64,000 nucleotides of DNA, taken from positions 53,505-117,504 of the forward strand of contig JADGKB010000037.1 of NCBI GenBank assembly GCA_027604185.1. The letters are read 5' to 3'. This stretch comes from Boothiomyces macroporosus (lineage: Eukaryota > Chytridiomycota > Chytridiomycetes > Rhizophydiales > Terramycetaceae). Position 1 is the stretch's first letter, and every line of letters begins with the position of its first letter. The notes below the pieces were generated by a model that saw only the letters and a list, made by a program, of their open reading frames with translations, had not been told where the DNA came from and made no database searches. Of the stretch, positions 33,450 to 44,493 are shown piece by piece. The translations under genes and the position numbers were made by a program.

Positions 33450-34826
33450 TCAAAAGATGATTGAAGCAAGGGCGACCAATAGTCCACCAAGAGCAAACTT
33501 TCCAGCAGCACTGCCAGTATCGGTAGTATCTGCAGCTGCAACTGGAGGCGGTTGGGTTGGAGGTACAGCTGGAGCATCAGTGACACCGTCCATAATGATT
33601 GATAAAGTGTTCAACAGCTCCAAATTGTTGATTGAAATGTGAATGTTTGGAGTAAGAATTTGAGGTGCTGACCAGCTGGCGCTGTTACATGCCATGGTGC
33701 TATCACAAGTATTCAACATTGCAGTTGCAGTCTTTTGGATTTGCGATTTAATAGTGTCTTTTAATTTTTGGTTTTGGGTGATTTGGTAGATAATTCCCAG
33801 GCCACGAATGTAGGCACCCTTTGGAGTGACTTCAGAGGTGTCACAGTTTGGATCACATCTATCAGCGATAATTCCATTTTGTTGGTCAAGGGAAAGAGCT
33901 TTAAGAGCGATTTGTTCAGCATAGTAAAGATGGGTTTGGTTCTTTGATACTGCATACAAAGAAGCCATCGCACCAGCAATTGTTCCAGAAATATAAGATT
34001 CTGAAGTATATACTCCATCAATTTCTCCTTTTGGACCCACTTTTGGGCAGGTAGTAGCAGTAAGGTTAACATTGACACCATCAACAGTCATGAAATCAGG
34101 CAGAACAATAGTCTTTGCTATCCAGTCAAACATGACTTTGGCGTTGGTCAAGTAAGTTTGGTTTCCAGTAATGTTGTACAAAACAGAGCCCATCAACAAA
34201 TGTTGAGCATTGGTGATGGCAGATTTATAAATTCTGAATTAGCAAATAGCGTACCTTTCATTTTCCTTTGGACTTTCTCTCCATCTGGACCAATAAATAC
34301 CGCCGCCGCATTCATCACTCCAGTCAGTCCATACATCATTATAAGAATTGATGGCGAGTTGCAAATAAGACGAACCGCCAGGCATAACTTGCTTTTGACC
34401 GTAAATTTGAGCACCAGTGAGCGGAACAAGAGCCCACCACATAATATCGTCATTCCACTTACCACCCATGGCAGCTGCATTTTTGTCTACACCCAAGAAT
34501 GATGCTACGGGACCATAAGAAGCCAAAGTAATTGCATTAACTACAGTAGTTGCGTATTGAGGGTCAGCTGTAATTTTGGTGTAGTCCATCAAAGTTCCCC
34601 AGTATAAACCGCATTCATACCACGTCATTGAGGTAGGGTCATTAGGAACAGTATGTTGAGGGAAACAGCCTTTTCCATCGGCAGTTTTGCCAGGTCCAGT
34701 AGGAACATAGTAAGAAGCAACTTTGGCGGCTGCGACACTGGTGATTTGTTTAACTGCTGCTTTGTTGTTTACGTCAACGGTAATGGCATAGGCGACTGCG
34801 GAGAGGATTGGAAGAGTAACCTTCAT
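33450..34826 (-). CDS. GPI-type GH76 alpha-1,6-mannanase, copy 2
   Basis: Two exons, intron 34234-34254 (21 nt), 451 aa. Signal peptide MKVTLPILSAVAYA from the ATG at 34826; the frame continues upstream to an ATG at 34931 that would bury the signal, so the later start is preferred. Catalytic aspartates in KWNDDIMWWA. The splice restores E-R-I-Y-K-S-A-I-T-N-A-Q, which aligns with T-I-T-N-A-Q-E in copy 1, where no intron exists. C-terminal Pro-rich linker and hydrophobic end (GGLLVALASIIF) suggest GPI anchoring. The two GH76 copies are divergent enough to be an old duplication. Confidence 0.9.
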
Positions 34827-35293
34827 TCTATTTGTGAAAAGTTTGGTGCGTCCCTGCTTTTGACTCTCTCTGAAACTGGATCGGGATCCAAAAGAGTGAA
34901 GCCAACGACATTCATGATTTGTGGAAACCATAGTTATTGATTAATAGAAGCAATCGATGAAAGGAAAAGGTTGTGTTTGCTCACTGCTGACCAAGTGCGC
35001 ATAGTCTGGTAAACTGTTTCCTCAAGAAAGCTATCGACTAATTGGTATACTCAAAGCGGACAGTCACAAAGCTTGTTTAGATTGTGCGTCTTACTATACG
35101 AGGAATTGTTTATCATTACCGTAGGATACTAGTTTAATGATGTCTATGGTAGTGAAAGGTGGTCTGCAGTAGAGTCTGTACAATGCAGGACACCTGTTCT
35201 CTATCCTGCAGATATTGCTATTTCATGCTCCCAATAGTCTATTCGATAGAGCGGTAAATTTTCCTTTTCAATGAGTCATAAATCCAGTAAAGG
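34827..35293. other. Divergent promoter region
   Basis: About 470 bp between the GH76 copy 2 start and MTFP1 with no convincing frame. An upstream in-frame extension of the GH76 ORF covers 34827-34931. Nothing else recognised. Confidence 0.45.
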
Positions 35294-35900
35294 ATGACTG
35301 GACTGAAAATCAATATTTTCCCAAATCATCAGAAAATGGCAGACAAGGATGAGGATTTTGAAACCACAGATTCAAACGCCCGTTATATCGGTTACGCAGG
35401 CAGAATAGCTCGAGCATTGAATTCATCCTCTCGCTATTTAGCCTACACCTCTGACGTAGGAGAAGGTTATAATTACTAACTCAGCGTTCAGACCAGTAGT
35501 TTCAAAAGGATTAGTTAATGCCGCATACGGAATTTCATTCGCATACGTAGGATTCGACGTTGGGTATGAAATGTACAAGTCTAGAAAGAGAGGGGATACT
35601 CTGACTGAAACAAGCAGAGTGTTTTTGCAAAGGTCAATTTTCCAAGGGCTGGCTTCGCTAGCACTGCCGGCATTCACCATTCATACAGCTGTAGACTTTA
35701 CTGCCAAGCACATTAAAAAAGTAACGAAATCGCCAATGCTTTTGCGATACGGACCCACTGGTGTTGGGTTAGCAGTTGTGCCACTGTTACCAGTCATGTT
35801 TGATGAACCAGTAGAGATTGGAATGGAAAAACTGTTTGATTATGTATGGCCTCTGAGCGAAGAGGGCTTCAAGAGGGCACACCACCATCACAAGAAATAA
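35294..35900 (+). CDS. MTFP1: Mitochondrial fission process protein 1 (MTP18) homologue
   Basis: Inner mitochondrial membrane protein linked to mitochondrial division. Two exons with a 19-nt intron at 35466-35484 give 195 aa. Diagnostic segments: ARYIGYAGRIARAL and Y-A-Y-T-S-D-V-G-E-A-F-R-P near the N-terminus (the latter reads Y-L-A-Y-T-S-D-V here, joined by the splice), S-Y-G/F-A-Y-V-G-x-D-V in the first membrane region, and R-Y-G-P-T-G-V-G-L-A-V-V-P-L-L-P in the last. Three hydrophobic segments are present. The protein ends in a histidine-rich tail (HHHH). A second ATG at 35336 is a possible start closer to the conserved region. Confidence 0.9.
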
Positions 35901-36038
35901 AATATTAATGTAATGTGATCACTTATTGTTTCTTTGCCTCATTTTGTACGAGGGGATAGGATCCACGAGGCTCTTGCGCCAACAAAGAAAGAGTCATCCT
36001 CCCCTGGTATAAACAAGGCACGTTTCTAACCAAGTTAA

Positions 36039-36398
36039 ATGTCTACCATCATATCATGGATTACCAATTCTTTTGGATCTAACCCAGTAGAACCCCAACA
36101 GAAACCAAAAGAGGATATCAGCGACTGGACCTTCCTAGAAGAAATCGCTAAAAAGGAAGAAGATGCCGCTAGTAGTATAGCAACCATAGAACCAGTTAGG
36201 GTGAAAGCACTAGAGAGTTCTATGATCAAGCAAGACGCAGCTCAAATCAATAGTGGTGATTTTAAAGGAAATATTGAACAAATTGCAGCTGCTTCGTTGT
36301 CAAATCTCTCCCAACCTAAAAGACCGCAGCCTTCACTTGCTCAAATCAAGGACAAGGAAATGAAGATTCGCAAAATGAAATATGCCAGAAAAAGATAA
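36039..36398 (+). CDS. Small acidic/basic protein of unknown function
   Basis: One exon, 119 aa. The N-terminus is a short amphipathic stretch (MSTIISWITNSFG), followed by an acidic block containing D-W-T-F-L, which resembles an Atg8-interacting LIR motif (W-x-x-L preceded by acids) and recalls TP53INP proteins, then a helical middle and a very basic C-terminus (KEMKIRKMKYARKR). No confident family match; the LIR idea is speculation from motif shape. Composition and spacing support a real gene. Confidence 0.55.
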   Translation: MSTIISWITNSFGSNPVEPQQKPKEDISDWTFLEEIAKKEEDAASSIATIEPVRVKALESSMIKQDAAQINSGDFKGNIEQIAAASLSNLSQPKRPQPSLAQIKDKEMKIRKMKYARKR

Positions 36399-36560
36399 GT
36401 TATAATAAAGCCAGATGTACTGTTATTAGTTTCATACTGATCCTCTCTATCATTCAAGGGATTCATATTCTAATAGCAGCTGTCCAGACAGTTTGCACAC
36501 AATAAGTATGAGCCCTAAATATAAACCCATTACAAGGTCAAAGTGTATATAAAAAGTATA

Positions 36561-37134
36561 TTAACGCAACAAATCATCATTATTTTCCCTCTTTCCATTA
36601 CTATTCAATGTATCCTGGGCTTCCATTTGATCCAATAGCTTATCAAACAGTCCAGTAGCGGTATTGAAAGAATCAACATTATCGGCTGTTACCCATCCAT
36701 CCCCATTCAAATCTACATCCGCAAGTGGATCTGGATGTAAAGCTGAGCATTCCGATAACGCAGAATAAATACCTTCCAGATCAGATTCATTTGCTGGTAC
36801 TAGTCTCATTTCAAAAGCTACCAGTTCTTCTTGGTTGCTTTCAATGAATAGAGAGTCATCCAATTGGCAATAAATTGATGGTTTCATTGTTACTGGGTCT
36901 TGTCTTGATATCGCATGCATCAGTATCGAAGGATAGTCTATAGACAAGCAAGTAGTATCGTTATTCCATGTCACATACCTACATTAACAATAGTTACTGT
37001 TCGCTGATTGTTAGTTTTCCCAAGCCAGTTGTAACATCTACAAGCACCGGATCAAATGATATTTCCACATTGTCCAGAGCTAGTCTAACAGTTGTAGGAT
37101 CGATATCTGCCTTTTCACTTTTGTGAATTGCCAT
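36561..37134 (-). CDS. CLNS1A: pICln-type methylosome subunit
   Basis: Sm-protein chaperone that presents spliceosomal Sm proteins to the PRMT5 methylosome, with a PH-like fold. Two exons across a 19-nt intron (36979-36997) encode 184 aa. The diagnostic run is intact: Y-V-T-W-N-N-D-T-T-C-L, then SIDYPSILMHAISR and I-Y-C-Q-L-D, and the intron falls just before V-T-W. An acidic C-terminal tail with D-V-D-L-N-G-D-G follows, shorter than in animals. Relevant here because this genome splices extremely small introns; snRNP assembly genes are clearly retained. Confidence 0.9.
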
Positions 37135-37257
37135 TTGAAAAAAAAGAAATTTCTACCCCAATATTTGGATAGTGTCTCTCATGCTAGATACTACGATCCA
37201 AACAACGCTGATCTCATGTGGGGCACAACCGGTATTGTGATAGCAAGATTTTAGGTT

Positions 37258-40200
37258 TTATTGAACGCCAAAGCATCGGAACTGAGTGAATGTAGTAGTT
37301 TTTGCAGTGTTTAAATACTGCTTTACGTTACCAACGAATTCGTTCATTTTTGAGGGTTCAATTTTATCCTCTGGATCAGTACCTCTCTCCAGCGTATCAT
37401 AAATCTGTGCGAAAATGTTTGCCGATGTTGTGGTTTCATAGGCTTTCAACATTGACTGCAAATATTCCATTTCTAATGTTGCCTTGGTTAATCAAAGGTA
37501 CTTGGAGCATACCGGCGATATTGAATCTGTCTACTTGTCTAAAAGCGAGTAGAAACTCTTGTGCAAGCAATAATACTAGTTCCTGCATCACTCTGTTCAC
37601 TAGCGATTTCGATATTTCACTAATTGACGCATGCACGTAGACCAAATGGTGTAATATGGTATAACAATAATGCCGAATTTCCAAGTTAAAGATATAGTAC
37701 CATGGGGGTTTTGCAAACACGACCAATCTAATCCGGAAAAGAAAATATTCCTCTTTACGACATGTTTCAACAATTCATTCTGTTTCTTTGTATAGTTTGC
37801 AATAATAATACTTTCCAGCAATTCAACAGTGACATTTAGATACAGTAGATCTGAAGTAATCGATACCTGATATTTAGTTGATAGCATTTTTGTTAATTTG
37901 GGTAACATTGATTGGCTCATATAGCGCAGGTTACTGAGCACCATAAACGAACGTGCATCCTTTAATTAAAAAAGGTTACCAAACTCGTATTTAGTTTTGG
38001 ACTCGCAACTTCAAAAACGGACTGTGTGACACCAGGAATGAACTGGCCAAACTTTTTACTGGGAAACGAGCTTTTTAGTATTTCATTCTTTTCAATTGCT
38101 ACGTATCCAGGCGTATTCGCTTCAGTTACACACTGTGGGTCTCTCCAAAACGAAATCTCCCATTCCATGCCATCCAGCTGTCTAAACATGCTTTCAAAGA
38201 AACTAGATTTGATCTTCTCAATCCTCACCTGACCATGCTGGTTATCTCCTTTACTTAGAAATAGAGCTAGACTCTGAAGAATGAATTTGGAGATTGAGTG
38301 TGATAGTTTCATTAGTGAAGTACAATCTGGTTTTACAGGAATGTTTGGGTTTGTGCTTTGTGCAAAGCTATTCTCAAACGTCCAATCTTCAAATTCATGT
38401 AACTTTGATGACGCTAAAGTTAATGCACAAGTACTCTCTATCCATCCATTACAAATCCTATCTATAAAATTATCCTTGATTGATTCTATGGAATTTGTAA
38501 AATGCTGAACAGACAGAAAACTGTCTTCTGAAATGAAATGTGGTTTGATTACACTATGGCATTTGTTTAAAACCTCCATTATTCTTACTGAATAGTGAAT
38601 TGTCATTAGTGGATGTGCAGTCAAGTAATCAAGGTCTGATATCGGATGTAAACTCTCTACAGCCGTCTTGAGCTTTTCCTTTACATAATTTTCTTCAAAC
38701 TTGTCATTTTCTAATGGCAGCAAGGATAGCATTGACCCAGTAATTTCTTTCATTGCCATGAAATCTTTAATACTTGCTGCTTCACTGTGATCATCAGAAT
38801 CCAAATTCTTTTCAATTGCAAAAATCAAACCAGCAATTTCTTGGAATAATCCAAAAATATTATTCACCATCAGCTGACTATCTTTTAATCTCTTGCTTCC
38901 AGTTTGTTTGCGAAGCTGCTCGATTTGCTTGTTCTTTTTTTGCTTGCTTTCTGTGTACAACTTGCATGTCTTGCAGAATAAAGGTAAATGCTTGGAAAAT
39001 ATTTCGCATAAGCTGGTAATAAATTTGAGTGTTTGTTTCCAATAGCACACTAGTAATTCTTTTCCAAACTGAGTGTCAAAAGTAGACATTTTTACACAAT
39101 TAAGGGCATTCTTGATGTCATTGAGTTTCCATGGTATTGATGGTGATACTTCAAGATTTGCAATTGAAGCAGTAGCGTTCACTGATGTAGACGACTCTGC
39201 GTCTTTTCTGGATTGCATTGCTAGCATATTCAGGGAATCTGTGCTAAAAACAACATCCAATGATTCAGCAGAAGACAGGCGTTTCAAAGGCCTATTCTTT
39301 GAGTGAACAAGAATAGCATTCATAGTTTCAAAGTGTTCTTCATACTCTGCTGCACAATTATCGATAATATAGTTGTACTGAGTCTCCAGGTAGCACCAAA
39401 TCGGATCTTTTTTCGAATCCAACTCCACCAAATACGCCATGATTTTTTCCTGCGTTTCTACCGGGTTTGACATTACGCCAAGTGATCTAAACATTTCTTC
39501 TCGCACTTCACCAACAACACGCTCGACTTCGCTCCACAATTTCTCAAACACAGATTTATAATTTTTTGGCAATAGTATTGACCCATCATTCATATTCTTG
39601 TCATTTTTATCCTTTAGTGGATCCAGGGTGTCATCAAATGACGATTGCATCAAGTATTTTCCCTTTTTGTAGTCCCTTACTGCTGCATCATACCGTCCCA
39701 GCTTTACCATTTCAGAAAGGTTACTAGCTAAGTTGAAAAAGAATTTCCATTGCTCCAGAATACTCAGCGTTATTCTAATCTTGTCTGCCTTTGCCCTTCG
39801 TTCCAAAACTGGTCCATACAATTGCAATGCACTGGATTCTAGCTCTTGGATAGACGCCATGAATGGCTGGACACCAAAATCCTGTCTAGATATCAAGTTT
39901 TTGTTTTTCATTTCCTTGTAGAAGGCTACTTTAGAATACAATTACAATCTATGGTGCTCTTCGCGTTGACGAATTTGGCAAAGTGTTTCTTTACTATTCC
40001 TTTGGCAGAATCACTTTTCTCGTTTATCGAAGACTTCAGTTTCGATAATCCTTGTTCCAACTGTTTGAAATCAGTCTTTTGGTGGACTCTGGTCAAAAAA
40101 GTTCTTGGATGGAAATTCTTGTCTGATATGTATACTGAAACATCTTGGCCTTTGTACTTTGGTATTCCTTTGACCCTGTTATTAAAATGAATCTACTTGA

Positions 40201-40611
40201 TCCCTGCATCTTTGATTTTTAGGGGGTCTGATTTATCTTGCTCTTGCCCAGTGACTTTCTTTATCAGCAAATCATTCTGTGGCATATTTGAATTGCCGTT
40301 TGCGTTTGTCAATGGCACTGAGCCATCTTCTGTCCATTTTCTGGGAAATAGTGCGTCTAAACCATAATACTTGAACACTGGGTCAATCTAGTCGTACCTG
40401 TGGCCTGCTCTTCTTGTGTCCAATCCATGGTATTTGCAGCTGCCAAATTCGTGTTTGATTGATGTGCTGAATCGTTATCATCAGAGTCGTCAGTGTCAGA
40501 CTCTTTTGTAATATTTTGAAGTCTTTCGGGCCCTCGCGATAGTGTCGAGCTAGTTGTTCCCGTACGCATTCGCCCTTGCATTTTAACTTGAAGTAGTTTT
40601 GGATCAGACAT
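37258..40611 (-). CDS. SEC5: Exocyst complex subunit Sec5 with a one-base frame discontinuity
   Basis: Subunit of the exocyst, tethering secretory vesicles to the plasma membrane. Six exons; introns of 19-21 nt include 39926-39945 and others near 40381-40400, 40179-40199, 37951-37970 and 37482-37500. About 1085 aa in all. Hallmarks: K-S-T-I-D-x-x-Y-K-E-M-K, R-A-K-x-x-K-I-R-I-T-L-S-I-L-E with F-F-F-N-L, and in the C-terminal part G-L-D-W and V-Y-V-H-A-S-I-S plus G-M-L-Q-A-T-L-E. Between G-L-D-W and the next conserved block the frame moves by minus one at an A4C5 homopolymer (37704-37712); no intron can account for it, and the exon total is one base short of a multiple of three. Either an assembly error, a mutation, or a programmed shift. 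Confidence 0.85.
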
Positions 40612-40700
40612 TAGATTAGTCAAACGCGACTAAATTATTTCGCGTGAATACACAATATTTTATTTCAGCATAGTCTAACATATCATTTAATATGCAAAAG

Positions 40701-43101
40701 TTAGTAATTTTCCTTTGCTTCCGCAGCTAATGCTTCATTTTCCTTTTTGATTATCCCCATGTGCAAAATACGGTCTCCTGCCATTGCTACTGGGTTTGAG
40801 CTTCGTCCAATAGTCTAGATTTAGTATGTATTACCACTCCGGTGTGAGTTGAATAAATTTCTTCAATAATGTTTCCAAAAATATTCTTGATTCTAGCGAT
40901 AAGATCTCCTTTCTTTACAATAGTGTTGACGGAAGGGTAGACCTCCAACACACCGCCAGTTTTAGTATACATCCAAAATCCTCGAGAGCAGACAATAGTT
41001 AAAGGTGAACCCCCAACAAGTAAGGACAAATCAGAAGTAAACATGTTCAAGTAGGATAAAATTCTCATCACTCCCTTGTATGACCACTGCACATATTGAT
41101 TTTGGAATAGTTGGGGATTACCGATTTCCACCGTGATTGCTCGAATTCCAATTGCGCTGGCGGCTGATCGCAACGTACCTAGCGTTAGCCGTTAGTTACC
41201 ATCCTGACCGCTATTATGCAAGATAACTTGTGGTTGCTGGAGCTTTGCCAATACGCTTGAGACTGCGTCATTCATATCAGCTCGCACGTAATATGAATTC
41301 ACCCTTCCGAAGGAAGCAGTATGTAGATCAATCAAATAATTGAATTTCTTGATGATCTTTGTAAACAAATGGTAGTTGTAAACTTGGGACGCAGTCCCGT
41401 TACTATGCCCAGGGAATGATCGGTTTAGATCTTTACCATCAGAGAATTCTCTGGTAAATCGAAGGTATCCAGGCACATTTACACAAGGGACTGCAACCAC
41501 AGTTCCAATCAATTTCGAAACATCAATGTCAGTAATAACTCTATGTATACATGGCACACCATTAAGCTCATTTCCATGAACCACCGCTGTAATACCCACA
41601 ACAGGTCTATATAAAATACAGGTTACCCTGACTCTGTGCCTCTTGCTACAATTACTGGAACCCTAATCCACTCAGACAACCCTTGCTTGACCATGTTTAT
41701 CCATGCGGTGCTGATTGTACCAGCAGGGAAATCCTCAATGTTCAAGTCATCCCGCACAATTGGCGGCGGAACATCACTTTCATTGCTATATCTATCAGAA
41801 AATACAGGTGGGATGTAATGATGAGCAGATTCCCAATACTTTGTAGTCAAATTTGCATTTTTCCCCGTGCTTCCAAGTTCTGCTGCAATCGACTCCCTAC
41901 GAATCAGTTCGCTAGGCACATTCCACATTGGTTGATCATCGAATACAATAATCGAACCTTTGCGAGTTTTGCTAGTTCTTGGGCCAGTTTGTCCTTGACT
42001 TAAGGATGCAGTAGATGGATAAGAATTGATAATTGGAGGGCTCATAATTGCACTTTCTGCAGGCAGCAATGGCGATGGTAATAGATAAATATGGATCAAG
42101 ATAACGACAGCATCGCCTACATTATATATAATAACCTGTTTCTTCTGATTCTTGAGCATTAGAGATGCCCAATCCACCTTTTACTACATATTCATACTCT
42201 CCAATTCCCGCTGGTTTCAATAATGGTGTCATGGTGACATCAGTTGGGAAAGATGAATCATCTCTTTCGCAAATCAGTGTAACACCTTTTTCCAGTACAA
42301 ATGATTTACTATTTCCCTCAACATTGACTTTGATTGATCCTTTAATGACATGCAAGATCGTAATGTTTCCCATTGACATTGTTGAAGTTGATGGTCCAAT
42401 CTTTGTTACTGGAGTCCCGGTGTCTGTGATCTCTTCCAACTCCAATTTAGACATTTCATTAGGGATTTCAGTAATATCTATTGGGTCTGAAGTGTAAGGA
42501 AGATTTTCAGCTGAGCTGTCATCGCTCAAGAGACTGTTTGAACAAATAGTTTCCACTGACACGGATATCTTTGTTAGGCAATCTTACCTTGGCTTTCTTT
42601 TTGTTTGTCATGATATTGAGCATTTTCAAAGGCTCCGTAGTTACCTTGCAAGAAGTATTCCACTCGCCGTTATAAGTATAAGGTTGGTTTACATGGAGAT
42701 CTACAGGGCTTTCAAAATCTAGATGCCTGATTTGAGCACGGGAAAAGGTTGATTTTTGATGAGCGTCTGGTAATAACACTAGAGTGATATCATGATTTGG
42801 GAATATTGAAAAATTACAAGAATCGTGAACTTCGTAAGTAGAGAATCTCCAAACAAAGTCATCAGTATGGAAATCAGCGTTTGCTGGACTAATTGCTATT
42901 TCAGTGGTTTGTCCTAACCCGTTCTTCCAAGGTCGTTTGTGGGTTTGAGATGGCTTGATGATCTGTATCAGCAAAGATTACCTGTACGTTGGTACCACAG
43001 CTTGACGCATCAGAGAATACACTTGGGCTTTTCAGTAATTCCTTCTCTGTTCCTTTTCGTTGGCCAGAGGTAACGTTCGCGGGGAGAGTAAGCTTTTCCA
43101 T
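40701..43101 (-). CDS. HutD-AstE/aspartoacylase fusion protein
   Basis: Seven exons, six introns of 19-21 nt, 760 aa in one continuous frame. Residues about 35-360 are a HutD/Ves-type double-cupin domain: W-K-N-G-L-G-Q-T-T-E-I-A, F-x-W-R-F-S-T-Y-E-V-H-D-S and E-P-L-K-M-L-N-I-M. A linker of about 90 residues leads to a succinylglutamate desuccinylase/aspartoacylase domain: zinc ligands H-x-x-E in VVHGNELNG and the later His in LIDLHTAS, the DLNRSFPG substrate motif, catalytic Glu in TVEIGNP, and a C-terminal lipoyl-like beta domain ending SSNPVAMAGDRILHMG, which appears only after the last intron is removed. HutD is tied to histidine catabolism in bacteria; the fused enzyme may deacylate an N-acyl or N-formyl amino acid. 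That substrate is inference. Confidence 0.85.
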
Positions 43102-43240
43102 TTTGTGGAAAAAAATGAGTCTAAACACCTTGTACCAGCCTCCACATAAATCTGCACTTCTCACAAGCATGAAGGCTTAGTAAATCTGCTGAAGGAATCT
43201 GTGGTAGGCTTCACAGCTGATCTTTCCCATGGGGATTAAA

Positions 43241-43269
43241 GATCTATGGAATAAACTATTCCATAGATC
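43241..43269. repeat. Perfect 13-bp-arm inverted repeat with 3-nt loop
   Basis: Arms GATCTATGGAATA (43241-43253) and TATTCCATAGATC (43257-43269) are exact reverse complements around the loop AAC. As RNA it would form a stable hairpin on either strand. It could be an operator, a transcription end signal for a small transcript, or the remnant of a mobile element end; no target-site duplication was seen. Confidence 0.7.
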
Positions 43270-43277
43270 AGTCAACT

Positions 43278-43517
43278 ATGGGACTCAATACGCTTGATTT
43301 GGCATCCACTAATTCACTTTGTATTCAGCCTCAGATTGGCGAGCGCGACCAGATAGTGCGGAGAATAGTCCTACTAATTTACGGACGAACCACTATAGAT
43401 GGATATAAGCGGGAAAATATCATTCGCGCTTCTACAATTACAAGACATTCTCAACCCCATATAACCGTTTCTGCTCGAAATGATTATTTTCATCTGCTAT
43501 TGGGATATAACCACTGA
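43278..43517 (+). CDS. Small ORF of unknown function
   Basis: ATG-initiated frame of 79 codons with no recognisable domain, starting 9 bp after the hairpin and ending 54 bp before MoaD. No intron needed. May be a chance frame or a leader peptide. Confidence 0.2.
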   Translation: MGLNTLDLASTNSLCIQPQIGERDQIVRRIVLLIYGRTTIDGYKRENIIRASTITRHSQPHITVSARNDYFHLLLGYNH

Positions 43518-43570
43518 TAGACGTAATTCATTCAGATAGAAATAAAGAGTAAACTTTTTTTCATTGAAAA

Positions 43571-43828
43571 ATGAAAGTCTTGTTCTTTGCAGGAGCAAAA
43601 GATGTTACAAATTCAACCTTTGCTGAAGTACCACAGGTCCAATCAGTCCCGGAGCTTTTAGAGCAGCTAGTAGCACTGTATCCACAGCTGTCACCAATAT
43701 TACCAACATGCATGCTAGCAGTAAACCTTGAATACGTAGAACTAAGCGGTAAAGATGCCGACGGTAACGAAATTCGCCTGAAAGAAACGGACGAAATTGC
43801 GCTGATTCCGCCTGTCTCTGGCGGTTGA
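43571..43828 (+). CDS. MOCS2A: Molybdopterin synthase small subunit (MoaD/MOCS2A)
   Basis: Ubiquitin-like sulfur carrier of molybdenum cofactor synthesis, 85 aa, one exon. The fold signature V-L-F-F-A-G-A-K at the N-terminus, the central hydrophobic core (LLEQLVALYPQL) and the C-terminal E-I-A-L-I-P-P-V-S-G-G are all present; the terminal Gly-Gly is the site of thiocarboxylation. Length matches the family. Its presence implies the organism makes Moco and should encode molybdoenzymes and the MoaE partner elsewhere. The neighbours are not Moco genes. Confidence 0.93.
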   Translation: MKVLFFAGAKDVTNSTFAEVPQVQSVPELLEQLVALYPQLSPILPTCMLAVNLEYVELSGKDADGNEIRLKETDEIALIPPVSGG

Positions 43829-43909
43829 TATTTTCATGCTTATTCTGTAAATACATGCTCGCCATAATTTTTCATTTGCTCATTTGGTTTTTTTCACAAA
43901 ACATCAGAA

Positions 43910-44317
43910 ATGAAATTCTTTTCAAACCTCCCAGATAACCAGCATGTTCCATTTCAAAAATTGGATGAGAATCCACATGTAAAGACAGTAGTTTCATTCT
44001 TCAGACCAAGGGATTACCTCAACATTGGTTTATTTGGAACTGGATTCCCAGCTGCATTCTATTTATGGGGTAAAAATGGCTAATACAAGAACGTTCGTCA
44101 CCATCCTGTCACCCTAGATTACTTCCTAGAATTATGATGGTTCAAGTGCCATTCTTTATGCTCGCAGGATTCATGTACTCTTACCAGAATGTGTTGCGTA
44201 ATATTTTTCTAAATTCTAGTTCGTTTCTGGGGATGGCAAGAAAACAGTAGAGAGGTTGAGATGTTTAGTAAATTGGAACCTGCAGAAACTAGAAAATGGA
44301 GTGATCAGCAATGGTAA
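43910..44317 (+). CDS. NUXM: Complex I 21-kDa-type accessory subunit (NUXM)
   Basis: Small membrane subunit of mitochondrial NADH:ubiquinone oxidoreductase. Three exons (introns 44070-44089, 20 nt; 44198-44219, 22 nt), 121 aa. Typical segments: F-R-P-R-D-Y, F-P-A-A-F-Y-L-W-E restored by the first splice, and F-R-F/L-R-F-W-G-W-Q-E-N-x-R-E-V-E restored by the second. Two hydrophobic stretches (about 35-55 and 70-88). The C-terminus is shorter than usual; an adjacent frame (44351-44496) could be a last exon if a roughly 51-nt intron from 44314 were used, which I cannot confirm. It indicates a working complex I. Confidence 0.85.
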
Positions 44318-44493
44318 ATAAAATGACTTACAATTGATATTGGAATTGTCATGAGAGCAGCAAGTATTTCCTTTTTCCATTTCTTGGGCAATGCAAGATG
44401 GGTTGATTTATCCCAAGTATTCCGTTTTCTCTATATCCATCCGGAGAGTCTATTAGATTACCAGGAATTCAATGAGAGTATAAATCAACCTAA

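Larger units (their letters stand above)
43102..43570. other. Intergenic region with hairpin and a small ORF
   Basis: Between the HutD-AstE start and MoaD. Holds the 29-nt perfect inverted repeat (43241-43269) and a 79-codon frame (43278-43517), described separately. The rest shows nothing. Confidence 0.5.
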
